Below, piece by piece: positions 1-6,995 of a stretch of DNA of 64,000 bases. Every line of letters begins with the position of its first letter. The first letter of the stretch is position 1. This DNA is from Haloarcula taiwanensis (GTDB lineage: Archaea > Halobacteriota > Halobacteria > Halobacteriales > Haloarculaceae). Made by a program: the position numbers and the translations under genes. The notes beneath the pieces were generated by a model. That model did no database searches. It worked only from the letters and a program-made list of their open reading frames with translations, and was not told the origin of the DNA. The DNA is taken from positions 1,426,001 to 1,490,000 of the forward strand of contig CP019154.1 of NCBI GenBank assembly GCA_002844335.1. The letters run 5' to 3'.

Positions 1-100
1 CGTCGTCTCCCACTGGGCGTACGGCATCGGGCTGACCGTGACCTTCCAGTATCTCAAATCGGACGAGGTGCTACAGACCCGGACCGATGGGGGCGGCTGA
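1..100 (+). CDS. C-terminal end of a membrane protein gene (partial)
   Basis: A reading frame is open from the window edge (frame starting at base 2) and ends at TGA 98-100. The 32 visible residues begin VVSHWAYGIGLTVTFQYL and end in a short polar tail, which looks like the last membrane helix and cytoplasmic tail of an integral membrane protein. The stop lies 3 nt before the next start codon, so the two genes are probably co-transcribed. The gene cannot be identified from this fragment; a respiratory or membrane-assembly role is only suggested by the oxidase subunit gene nearby. Confidence 0.6.
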   Translation, partial: VVSHWAYGIGLTVTFQYLKSDEVLQTRTDGGG

Positions 101-103
101 CAG

Positions 104-625
104 ATGAGCGACGGCGCTGACTCGTTTGTGTTCCAGTATCTCGCGCCCTTCGTCGGCGTCCTGCTCATCGCAGTCGGTATCGCCGGAGCCGTGCCCGGCG
201 GCTACGCAATTATCGAACCGGAGCTGGAGAACTGCGGAAACCCGACTATCGGCGTGGAAGGGCCGGAGGAGACCGCCGAGCGGTTCGGTGGGGACGAGGG
301 GCCGCGGCTCCCACAGGTAACCTTCGAAGACCTCTCTTCGGCAGAGCAGACGGCGTTTCTGACGGCTGTAGACGACCCGGTCGGTGAGGAACAAGTCGTC
401 GGTAGCGTACCCAACGCCGATGCTTTCCGTCGCGGGTCTATCGTTACCTACGAGGGCGAGCGGTACTACGTTACTCTCGTCGCCGAGAACACCTGTTTCG
501 CGGCCGCGCCGCTCCAGTTTCCGCTCGGCGTGTTCGCCATTGCGCTGGGCTTTCTCGGCATCTTGGCCCCGCCCCTGTACCGGCGACTGGTGCGGCTAGA
601 ACAGCGGGCCGGCCGGTCGAAGTAG
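104..625 (+). CDS. Uncharacterised two-helix membrane protein
   Basis: Predicted protein of 173 residues that I do not recognise. It has a hydrophobic segment at about residues 13-33, a polar domain of about 100 residues, and a second hydrophobic segment at about 136-157 followed by a basic tail (YRRLVRLEQRAGRSK). The basic tail suggests both ends are cytoplasmic and the central domain faces outside. The outer domain has two cysteines, Cys44 and Cys131, one near each helix, which could form a disulphide. The gene starts 3 nt after the preceding stop and converges on the oxidase subunit III gene. Confidence 0.7.
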   Translation: MSDGADSFVFQYLAPFVGVLLIAVGIAGAVPGGYAIIEPELENCGNPTIGVEGPEETAERFGGDEGPRLPQVTFEDLSSAEQTAFLTAVDDPVGEEQVVGSVPNADAFRRGSIVTYEGERYYVTLVAENTCFAAAPLQFPLGVFAIALGFLGILAPPLYRRLVRLEQRAGRSK

Positions 626-647
626 CGACCATACACTCGGCGTTCAT

Positions 648-1463
648 TCAGAGCGCAGCGCCGACGTAGAGGACGACAACGAGGACCACCCACACGAGGT
701 CGACGAAGTGCCAGTAGAGCGACGTGGTCCGGATAGCCGTGTCCCGCTCGGGCGTGTAGTGGCCCCGGAGCGCGCGACCGAACGCGATACCGAGCAGCAG
801 GACGCCGAGCGCGACGTGCAGGCCGTGGAGGCCGGTCAGGCCGTAGAACGCGCTCCCGAACGCCCCCGAGCCGATGCCGAAGCCCTCCACGGCAACGAAC
901 TCGTAGTACTCGTACACCTGTCCGCCGAGGAAGACGACGCCGAGCGCGAGCGTCACCCCGAGCAGGCCGAGGAACCGCTTCCGGTTTCCGTCTTCGAGTG
1001 CCTCATGCCCGTAGTGGAGCGTCACACTGCTAGCGAGAAGTAGCGCCGTGTTGACGACCACGAGCGAGCCGAGCAGCGGCGGGAGGTGGGCCGGCGGCCA
1101 CGACCCGGCCCGGATGACGGCGTAGTAGACGAAGCCAGCGGCGAACGTCGCCACGTCGGAGACGAGGAACAGGATCATCGTCGTGGCGTACAGGTCTGCG
1201 CTGGAGTCTCCGGGCCGCTGCAGGTAGTCGGCGATGAACGCCTCGTTGGCCCAGCCAGCGAGCCCCGCGACGAGACCGCCCGCGCCGAGTACGCCTAGCG
1301 CGAGCGGGACTACGGTCGGAACCAGGTCCAGCCCGACGAACACCAGACCAACGCTCAGATACAGCGACGCGGCACCGATTGCAGCGACGAGCGGCCATCG
1401 ACTCCGGTGTTCGTGGCCGTCTTCGGCGACGTGTTCGGTTCCCGTCTCCGTCGAACCAGCCAT
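648..1463 (-). CDS. coxC: Haem-copper oxidase subunit III
   Basis: Predicted 271-residue membrane protein of the cytochrome c oxidase subunit III family, a non-catalytic subunit of the terminal respiratory oxidase in the cytoplasmic membrane. It has about seven hydrophobic segments; the motif YWHFVDLVWVVLVVVLY near the C-terminus is characteristic of the family, as is the HYGHEAL region. I chose the ATG at 1463 (MAGSTETG) over the in-frame ATG at 1478 because the latter only adds five residues that do not resemble the family. Subunits I and II are not in the window. It is convergent with the upstream membrane protein gene and divergent from bioB. Confidence 0.85.
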   Translation of the reverse strand: MAGSTETGTEHVAEDGHEHRSRWPLVAAIGAASLYLSVGLVFVGLDLVPTVVPLALGVLGAGGLVAGLAGWANEAFIADYLQRPGDSSADLYATTMILFLVSDVATFAAGFVYYAVIRAGSWPPAHLPPLLGSLVVVNTALLLASSVTLHYGHEALEDGNRKRFLGLLGVTLALGVVFLGGQVYEYYEFVAVEGFGIGSGAFGSAFYGLTGLHGLHVALGVLLLGIAFGRALRGHYTPERDTAIRTTSLYWHFVDLVWVVLVVVLYVGAAL

Positions 1464-1537
1464 GCGGGTCTGTAGCACCGGGGCTGGTAAAACCGTACCC
1501 CCGCGGCTGACACATCCATCGCCGGACTCACCCGAAT

Positions 1538-1545
1538 CTTTATCA
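1538..1545 (+). promoter_or_regulatory. TATA-like element of the biotin operon
   Basis: CTTTATCA lies about 28 nt upstream of the GTG start of bioB at 1569, the spacing expected for an archaeal TATA box driving a leaderless transcript. No inverted repeat that could be a biotin-repressor operator was noticed around it. Confidence 0.45.
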
Positions 1546-1568
1546 GACCGTCAACCGACACCGAGAGT

Positions 1569-2684
1569 GTGGTTTACGAGACGGGCAACCAAACGGTAGA
1601 CGACGCCGTCGCCCGCGTGCTTGACGGCGAACGCCTCGACCGCCGGGACGGGCTAGCACTCATCGCACAGCCGGTCGACGACCTGGCGGCCGGGGCCGAC
1701 TACGTCCGCACGCAACTGGGCGACGACACGGTTGATGCGTGTTCAATCGTAAACGCCAAAGCCGGCAACTGCGCGGAAGACTGTGGCTTCTGCGCCCAGT
1801 CGGTCCACTTCGACACCGGCATCGACAACTACGGCTTCCTCGGCCCCGAGAAGATACTGGAGGCCGCACAGCGGGCAGAGCGCGACGGCGCACAGCGGTT
1901 CGGAATCGTCGTCGCCGAGAAGGGCGTCTCGAAGGAGAACCGCCCGGAGGAGTGGGAGGAGGTCCTCGAAGCCATCCGCCTCGTCCGTGACGAGACGGAC
2001 GTGGAGGTCGACGCCAGCCTCGGCATCCTCACGGAGGAGGAAGCGGCGATTCTGGCCGACGAGGGGCTGAACCACTACAATCACAACATCGAGACCTCGC
2101 CCCGATACTTCCCGGAGGTCGTCCAGACCCACACCTTCGAGAAGCGGGTCGAGACGCTCCGGGTCGCCAAGGACGCCGGCATGGACCTATGTGCCGGCGT
2201 AATTCTTGGGATGGGCGAGTCCCCGACGGACCGAGTCGACGCGGCGATGGCCCTGCAAGATATCGGGATCTCCTCGCTTCCGGTGAACATCCTGAACCCG
2301 GTCGCTGGAACCCCCATGGCCGAACAGGGGCTGCCCGACATCACGACCGAGGAGGTCGTCAAGACCATCGCAGTGTATCGCCTGCTCCATCCCGAATCCC
2401 GCGTGCGCCTGACCGGCGGGCGCGAGGTAAATCTCGATACGGACGGACAGGTGGCCGCACTGGAGGCCGGCGCGGACGGCATTCTCACTGGTGACTACCT
2501 CACTACTGAGGGCCAGACGGCCGCCGACGACCTCGAAATCATGGCGGAGGCCGGGCTCGAACCGAACACCGAAGCAAACGAGTTCGACCCCGAGGCGGTC
2601 AAAGAACGCGCGACCGACGAGACAGACACCGAGACGGCGGCAGGAACAGCACAGACCAAATCAGAGCTCAAATCCGACGACTGA
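1569..2684 (+). CDS. bioB: Biotin synthase, type II-like
   Basis: Radical SAM enzyme inserting sulfur into dethiobiotin. The 4Fe-4S motif CAEDCGFC gives Cys68, Cys72 and Cys75; NHYNHNIETSPRYF (about 168-181) and RVRLTGGRE (about 278-286) are biotin synthase signatures. Of the three cysteines that hold the auxiliary 2Fe-2S cluster in the E. coli enzyme, only the last is present (Cys208 in MDLCAGVILGMGE); Gly112 and Asp148 occupy the other two positions by eye. A further cysteine, Cys58, precedes the SAM motif, and the C-terminal GILTGDYLTTEGQ resembles the anaerobe-type (type II) enzymes. Start is GTG at 1569, near-leaderless. The acidic C-terminal tail of about 40 residues is a halophilic extension. 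First gene of the bio operon. Confidence 0.92.
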   Translation: MVYETGNQTVDDAVARVLDGERLDRRDGLALIAQPVDDLAAGADYVRTQLGDDTVDACSIVNAKAGNCAEDCGFCAQSVHFDTGIDNYGFLGPEKILEAAQRAERDGAQRFGIVVAEKGVSKENRPEEWEEVLEAIRLVRDETDVEVDASLGILTEEEAAILADEGLNHYNHNIETSPRYFPEVVQTHTFEKRVETLRVAKDAGMDLCAGVILGMGESPTDRVDAAMALQDIGISSLPVNILNPVAGTPMAEQGLPDITTEEVVKTIAVYRLLHPESRVRLTGGREVNLDTDGQVAALEAGADGILTGDYLTTEGQTAADDLEIMAEAGLEPNTEANEFDPEAVKERATDETDTETAAGTAQTKSELKSDD

Positions 2685-2686
2685 CA

Positions 2687-3769
2687 ATGGACGACATACG
2701 CTTTGCAGTGCTTGGAACCGGTGGTATCGGACGGCGGACGCTCGAAGTCTCACAGCACAAGGACGGCCTCACCGCCGTCGCGGCCTGTGACCGCAACGGC
2801 GTGGCGATCGACCACGACGGTCTCGACGTGGACGAACTGCTGGCGGCGACGGAAGGCAATATCGCGAGTGGGCCACAAGACGGCGGATTCGACGACGACG
2901 TTGCGACCGACGGCGGCGCGGCCGCCGCCAAATCCGACGGCGTCAAACAGCACGGCGAGGAGGCCGGCATTATCGCAAGCGAACAGGGGAAACCCACAGA
3001 AACGCCCATCGACGACGTTATCCACGAGAGCGACGCTGTCGACGCCGTTCTGCTGGCACTGCCGAACCTCGAACACGATTTCATCCCGCGCGTGGCCGAG
3101 CGCTTCGCTGAGGCCGACTACGAGGGAGTCATGATAGATGTGCTCAAGCGCTCCCGCGTCATCGGGATGCTCGACGACCGCGAGGCGAAACTGAAGGAGT
3201 CGGGCATCACGTTCGTCTGCGGGGCGGGCGCGACCCCCGGCTTCCTGACCGGCGCGGCGGCGCTCGCCGCCCAGTCCTTCGTCGAGGTCGAGGAAGTCGA
3301 GATCTGGTGGGGCGTCGGCCTCAAGTCCGGCTACGAGGACAACCGGGGGACGGTCCGGGAGGACATCGCCCATCTCGACGGCTACGACATCGAGACAGCC
3401 CGGGAGATGAGCGAAGCAGAAATCGAGGAACTCATCGACGAACACGACGGCGTGCTTGAGTTCCACGACATGGAGCACGCCGACGACGTGCTACTGGAGC
3501 GTGCGGGCATCTGTGACGCCGAGGACGTCCACGTCGGCGGCGTCCTCGACGTGCGCTCGGACGAGAAACCGACCACGACGACGGTCAGCGTGACGGGCAC
3601 AACATTCGACGGAGAAACGGGAACGAATACCTTCGAATTGGATGATGTGACGAGCATGGAGGCCAACGTCAACGGGCCGGCACTGGGTTATCTGAAAGCC
3701 GGCGTCCGCAACAACCGCGCCGGGCACTACGGTGTGTTCGGCCCTGCCGACCTGATGCCCGGCTTCTGA
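2687..3769 (+). CDS. bioU: Rossmann oxidoreductase in the biotin cluster, BioU candidate
   Basis: A 360-residue NAD(P)-dependent oxidoreductase with an N-terminal Rossmann motif GTGGIG (residues 10-15), a low-complexity acidic insertion at about 60-105, and conserved blocks LPNLEHDFIP, MIDVLKRSRVIG and CGAGATPGFLTG. It sits between bioB (2-nt gap) and bioF in a cluster that contains no bioA. BioU replaces BioA in cyanobacteria, using one of its own lysines as amino donor to make diaminopelargonic acid, and homologues are known in haloarchaea. Family, position and missing BioA all fit BioU. Lys154 in DVLKRSR is my candidate for the donor lysine, unverified. Automatic annotation would probably say homoserine or saccharopine dehydrogenase-like. 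Confidence 0.65.
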   Translation: MDDIRFAVLGTGGIGRRTLEVSQHKDGLTAVAACDRNGVAIDHDGLDVDELLAATEGNIASGPQDGGFDDDVATDGGAAAAKSDGVKQHGEEAGIIASEQGKPTETPIDDVIHESDAVDAVLLALPNLEHDFIPRVAERFAEADYEGVMIDVLKRSRVIGMLDDREAKLKESGITFVCGAGATPGFLTGAAALAAQSFVEVEEVEIWWGVGLKSGYEDNRGTVREDIAHLDGYDIETAREMSEAEIEELIDEHDGVLEFHDMEHADDVLLERAGICDAEDVHVGGVLDVRSDEKPTTTTVSVTGTTFDGETGTNTFELDDVTSMEANVNGPALGYLKAGVRNNRAGHYGVFGPADLMPGF

Positions 3770-3790
3770 AACCGCTTGATTCTGTTTTTC

Positions 3791-4993
3791 ATGACTCACG
3801 GCTTCGATTTGAACGACCGACTCGAACAGCGCGAGGCACAGAACCTCCGCCGGCATCTGGAAGTCGCCGAGTCCGTCTCGGCGCGGACCCGCTTTGCCGA
3901 CGACCCGAAGGGAGAACCACCGGAATTCGGGGACGAGGCCGCCGTCTTCGCCTCGAACAACTACCTCGGGCTGGCCGACGACAGCCGGGTCCAGCGAGCG
4001 GCCGAACTTGGCGCACGGACTGTCGGGACCGGCGCAGGGGCCTCACGGCTGGTCACTGGTGACACGCGGGTCCACCGCCGGCTGGAGCGCGACCTCGCGG
4101 CCTCGAAACGGACCGAGCGAGCCCTGGTGTTCTCGTCGGGCTACGCGGCCAACATCGGAACTATCGACGCGCTGGCCCCGGATGTCGTCTTTTCGGACGA
4201 ACTGAACCACGCCTCGATTATCGACGGCTGTCGCGTCGGGGCGAGCGAGACGGTCGTTTACAACCACTGCGACCCGGACGACCTCCGGGCGAAACTGGAC
4301 ACGCGAGCGGCCGATGTCGACGGGGACGAACAGTGGCTCGTGGTCACCGATTCTGTGTTCTCGATGGACGGAGATATCGCGCCCCTGTCGGCTATCTGCG
4401 ACGCCGCCGACGAGTACGGCGCGTGGGTGATGGTCGATGAGGCACACGCGACGGGGTTGTTCAGTGACAGCGGTGGCGGTGTCGTCCAGCGCGAGGGGCT
4501 GAGTGACCGCGTCGATGTGCAGTTGGGCACGCTCTCGAAGGCATTGGCGAGCCAGGGTGGCTATATCGCCGGCGACGAAGTGCTTATTGAATACCTGCTG
4601 AACGCCGCGCGGTCGTTTGTCTTCTCGACCGGCCTATCGCCACCGAACGCCGCGGCGGCTCAAGAGGCGCTGCGAATCGCTCGCGAGACTGACCGTACGA
4701 CGGCGCTCTGGGACACCGTGGCGACACTCAGGGACGGGCTGGAGACCATGGGCTACGAGGTGCTTGGCGAGACGCATATTCTTCCGGTCGTCGTCGGCGA
4801 CCGTAGCGACGCGCTGGAGCTGGCCGACCGCCTGCGCGACCACGGTATCGTTGCCCCTGCGATTCGGCCGCCGACGGTACCAGAGGGGACCGCTCGTATC
4901 CGGGTCGCGCCGATGGCGACACATACCGACGACGACATTGCGCGGTGTCTCGACGCTTTCCGAACCGCGGGCAAAGCGGTGGATGTGCTATGA
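3791..4993 (+). CDS. bioF: 8-amino-7-oxononanoate synthase
   Basis: PLP enzyme of the alpha-oxoamine synthase family that condenses pimeloyl thioester with alanine, the first step of the biotin-ring branch. At 400 residues it has the usual length. The PLP lysine is Lys250 in QLGTLSKALASQGGYIAG, and VMVDEAHATG (about 213-222) supplies the cofactor-binding Asp and His; NYLGL and GSGAS-like TGAGASRLVTG motifs are also present. I took the ATG at 3791 (MTHGFDLN) because the upstream extension is not conserved-looking. The stop overlaps the start of bioD (ATGA, 4990-4993), so translation is probably coupled. Confidence 0.93.
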   Translation: MTHGFDLNDRLEQREAQNLRRHLEVAESVSARTRFADDPKGEPPEFGDEAAVFASNNYLGLADDSRVQRAAELGARTVGTGAGASRLVTGDTRVHRRLERDLAASKRTERALVFSSGYAANIGTIDALAPDVVFSDELNHASIIDGCRVGASETVVYNHCDPDDLRAKLDTRAADVDGDEQWLVVTDSVFSMDGDIAPLSAICDAADEYGAWVMVDEAHATGLFSDSGGGVVQREGLSDRVDVQLGTLSKALASQGGYIAGDEVLIEYLLNAARSFVFSTGLSPPNAAAAQEALRIARETDRTTALWDTVATLRDGLETMGYEVLGETHILPVVVGDRSDALELADRLRDHGIVAPAIRPPTVPEGTARIRVAPMATHTDDDIARCLDAFRTAGKAVDVL

Positions 4994-5724
4994 GCGACAC
5001 AAGTGGGGATTCGGGCTCTGACCGCGGGACTGGCCACATCGCTGCGGACGGCGTGTTTGTCGTCGGCACCGACACCGGCGTCGGCAAGACGGTTATGACC
5101 GCCGGGCTGACGGGCTGGCTACGGGACGCGGGTACGGAGGCGGTCGCTATCAAGCCCTGCCAGACCGGACATCCGCCGGACGACGACGCGGCGTTCGTCG
5201 AGTCCGTCTGCGGGACCGCGGACGCCGCAGTCTGTCTGGAACGGTTGTCGCCGCCACTGGCACCGGAAGTGGCCGCGAGAGAATCAGCCGAGGATGTCAC
5301 GCTTTCCTACGAGGCGATTCGCGACGGGGTCGCCGACATCGTAGCAGGGAGCGAGACAGCCGTCGTCGAAGGTATCGGCGGCCTGCGTGTCCCGCTGGCG
5401 GACGGTCGAGAGGTCATCGACCTCGTCGGGGATGTCGGGCTTCCTGCGCTGGTCGTCGCCCGTTCGGGGCTTGGCACGCTCAATCACACGGCGCTAACAG
5501 TCCAGGCGCTCCGCCGGAGAGGCGTGCCAGTCGTCGGTGTCGTGCTCAACGAATACGAAGGTGCGACGACCGCAGAACGCACGAATCCGGAGGTAATCGA
5601 GCGGATGACTGGATGTGCCGTCTGGTCCGTTCCACCGCTTGACATCGAACCGGCGGACTGCGTGGTTGACGTCCTCAGAACGCATCTCCCGCAGTCAGTG
5701 TTACAGCCGGCTCTCAAGCAGTAG
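4990..5724 (+). CDS. bioD: ATP-dependent dethiobiotin synthetase
   Basis: P-loop enzyme of 244 residues that closes the ureido ring of dethiobiotin using CO2 and ATP. The phosphate loop GTDTGVGKT spans residues 26-34; AIKPCQTG and VVEGIGGLRVPL match the substrate and Mg-binding segments of the family. The start overlaps the bioF stop by 4 nt, and it is the last gene of the operon. The first 20 residues are a polar acidic extension. The extreme C-terminus (SVLQPALKQ) runs into a hairpin-rich noncoding segment, so the end of this gene may have been altered by an old insertion. Confidence 0.92.
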   Translation: MSDTSGDSGSDRGTGHIAADGVFVVGTDTGVGKTVMTAGLTGWLRDAGTEAVAIKPCQTGHPPDDDAAFVESVCGTADAAVCLERLSPPLAPEVAARESAEDVTLSYEAIRDGVADIVAGSETAVVEGIGGLRVPLADGREVIDLVGDVGLPALVVARSGLGTLNHTALTVQALRRRGVPVVGVVLNEYEGATTAERTNPEVIERMTGCAVWSVPPLDIEPADCVVDVLRTHLPQSVLQPALKQ

Positions 5725-5918
5725 CTGTCGGTGCGTTGCCCAAGGGGATGGAACGGGGGCAGACCCCCGTCGTGTGACACTACGGAGCCGGTGAGGCTCC
5801 ATCTGATGCTTGACTACCGATCACTAAAATAGTAAGGCACGTTTCATCTGGAGATTACCCCGTAGCGCGGGACCGTGTTCCGTTAGGAACGAACTAACCC
5901 CCAGCCGAAACGACGGTC
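5725..5918. other. Hairpin-rich noncoding segment after bioD
   Basis: This gap between the convergent genes bioD and the P-loop protein gene holds three perfect short hairpins in a row: ACGGGGG/CCCCCGT (5753-5759 with 5764-5770, loop CAGA), GGAGCC/GGCTCC (5784-5789 with 5795-5800) and GTTCC/GGAAC (5877-5881 with 5886-5890). One frame reads without a stop from inside bioD to a stop at about 5773 and ends KGMERGQTPVV. Such an end plus structured tail recalls the 3' part of an IS1341/TnpB element, but I cannot confirm this. It may simply serve as a bidirectional terminator. Confidence 0.35.
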
Positions 5919-6995
5919 CTACAGATCGACTGACAGCAGCGTTTCGATGTCGACACCGTCGTCAAGTAGCGTCTGCATACGGTCGACCGTTGCCTCGTTG
6001 CGCGTCTGCCCGGTTCGAAGTACCTCCTCAACCCTGTCTATCGTCGTCCGCGTATCCGACTGGACTGACAGCACTGGGACGTTTTTCTCGGCCGCCTGTC
6101 CGATAACCGCACTGGGGGGCTGGAACCCACCTGTGAGAAGGAGCGCCTTGATACCGGACGCTTCGAGGGCCGCGGTCTGGACCTCTGAGCGGTCACCGCC
6201 GGTGACGACGACGGCATCGCGCGTCCGCCGGAAGCGTTCGAGCGCGCTGCTCCCGCTCATTGCGCCGACGCTGAACCGCTCGACGTGTACGTCGGTGTTG
6301 GCATCGCCAGTGAGGATGTCCGCGCCGAGATTCCGGGCGAGGTCGGCAACGGTGACGCCGGCGAGCGAGCGGTCACGCGGCAGAATGCCGTGGACTGGAA
6401 TCCCCTCGCCTTCGAGGAACGGAACCACGTCGTCTGCGAGTTCATCGACCGTCGCGTCGGTGACGCCGTTGAACAGGACGCCGTCCAGCCGGTCGCCGAT
6501 TGCCCGGGCCGCAGACAGAATTTCGTCTGTGTCACTGGGCGTGTCGTAGCCGGTGACTAACAGCACGCGGGCGTCGAGCAGCTCCGCGATATCGATGTCA
6601 GTAAGATCGACGATACTGCCAGTCGCCAGATCGCTGCTCCCTTCGACAAGGAGCAGGTCGGTCCCGTCCGAGCACGCCTCGATACCCTCCTGCAGTCGCT
6701 TGCGGAGGTCATCCGGGTCCTCACGCCCGCGGATGGCTTCCTGAATGAACGTCGGCGAGTAGACGATGGGTTCCATGTCGTGGAGGTCGGTCTCCAGATC
6801 GAGCAGTTCGCGGGCGAGCATCGGGTCCTCGTCCCGCGTCTTGCCGACCGCGCTCCGCAGGCGCGTTCCCTTGGGCTTCATGTAGCCGACGTCGTAGCCC
6901 GCGTCGTGGGCGCGCGTCGCTAGCGCGAGCGTGATAGCCGTCTTGCCGATACCTTCCTCCAGTGACGTGACGAGTAGCGTGTTCGTGTCGGTCAT
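5919..6995 (-). CDS. Phosphotransacetylase-like P-loop/DRTGG protein
   Basis: Predicted 358-residue protein related to the N-terminal regulatory half of phosphotransacetylases. An AAA_26/BioD-like domain with phosphate loop SLEEGIGKT (about 10-18) and Mg-binding-type segment LLLVEGSSDLATG is followed by a DRTGG-type domain (about 215-320, including GDRSEVQTAALEASGIKALLLTGG). It lacks the acetyltransferase catalytic domain, so it is unlikely to form acetyl phosphate itself. Its start overlaps the stop of the ADP-forming acetyl-CoA synthetase gene by ATGA, and a regulatory or accessory role in acetate and acyl-CoA metabolism is inferred from that coupling. Confidence 0.8.
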   Translation of the reverse strand: MTDTNTLLVTSLEEGIGKTAITLALATRAHDAGYDVGYMKPKGTRLRSAVGKTRDEDPMLARELLDLETDLHDMEPIVYSPTFIQEAIRGREDPDDLRKRLQEGIEACSDGTDLLLVEGSSDLATGSIVDLTDIDIAELLDARVLLVTGYDTPSDTDEILSAARAIGDRLDGVLFNGVTDATVDELADDVVPFLEGEGIPVHGILPRDRSLAGVTVADLARNLGADILTGDANTDVHVERFSVGAMSGSSALERFRRTRDAVVVTGGDRSEVQTAALEASGIKALLLTGGFQPPSAVIGQAAEKNVPVLSVQSDTRTTIDRVEEVLRTGQTRNEATVDRMQTLLDDGVDIETLLSVDL

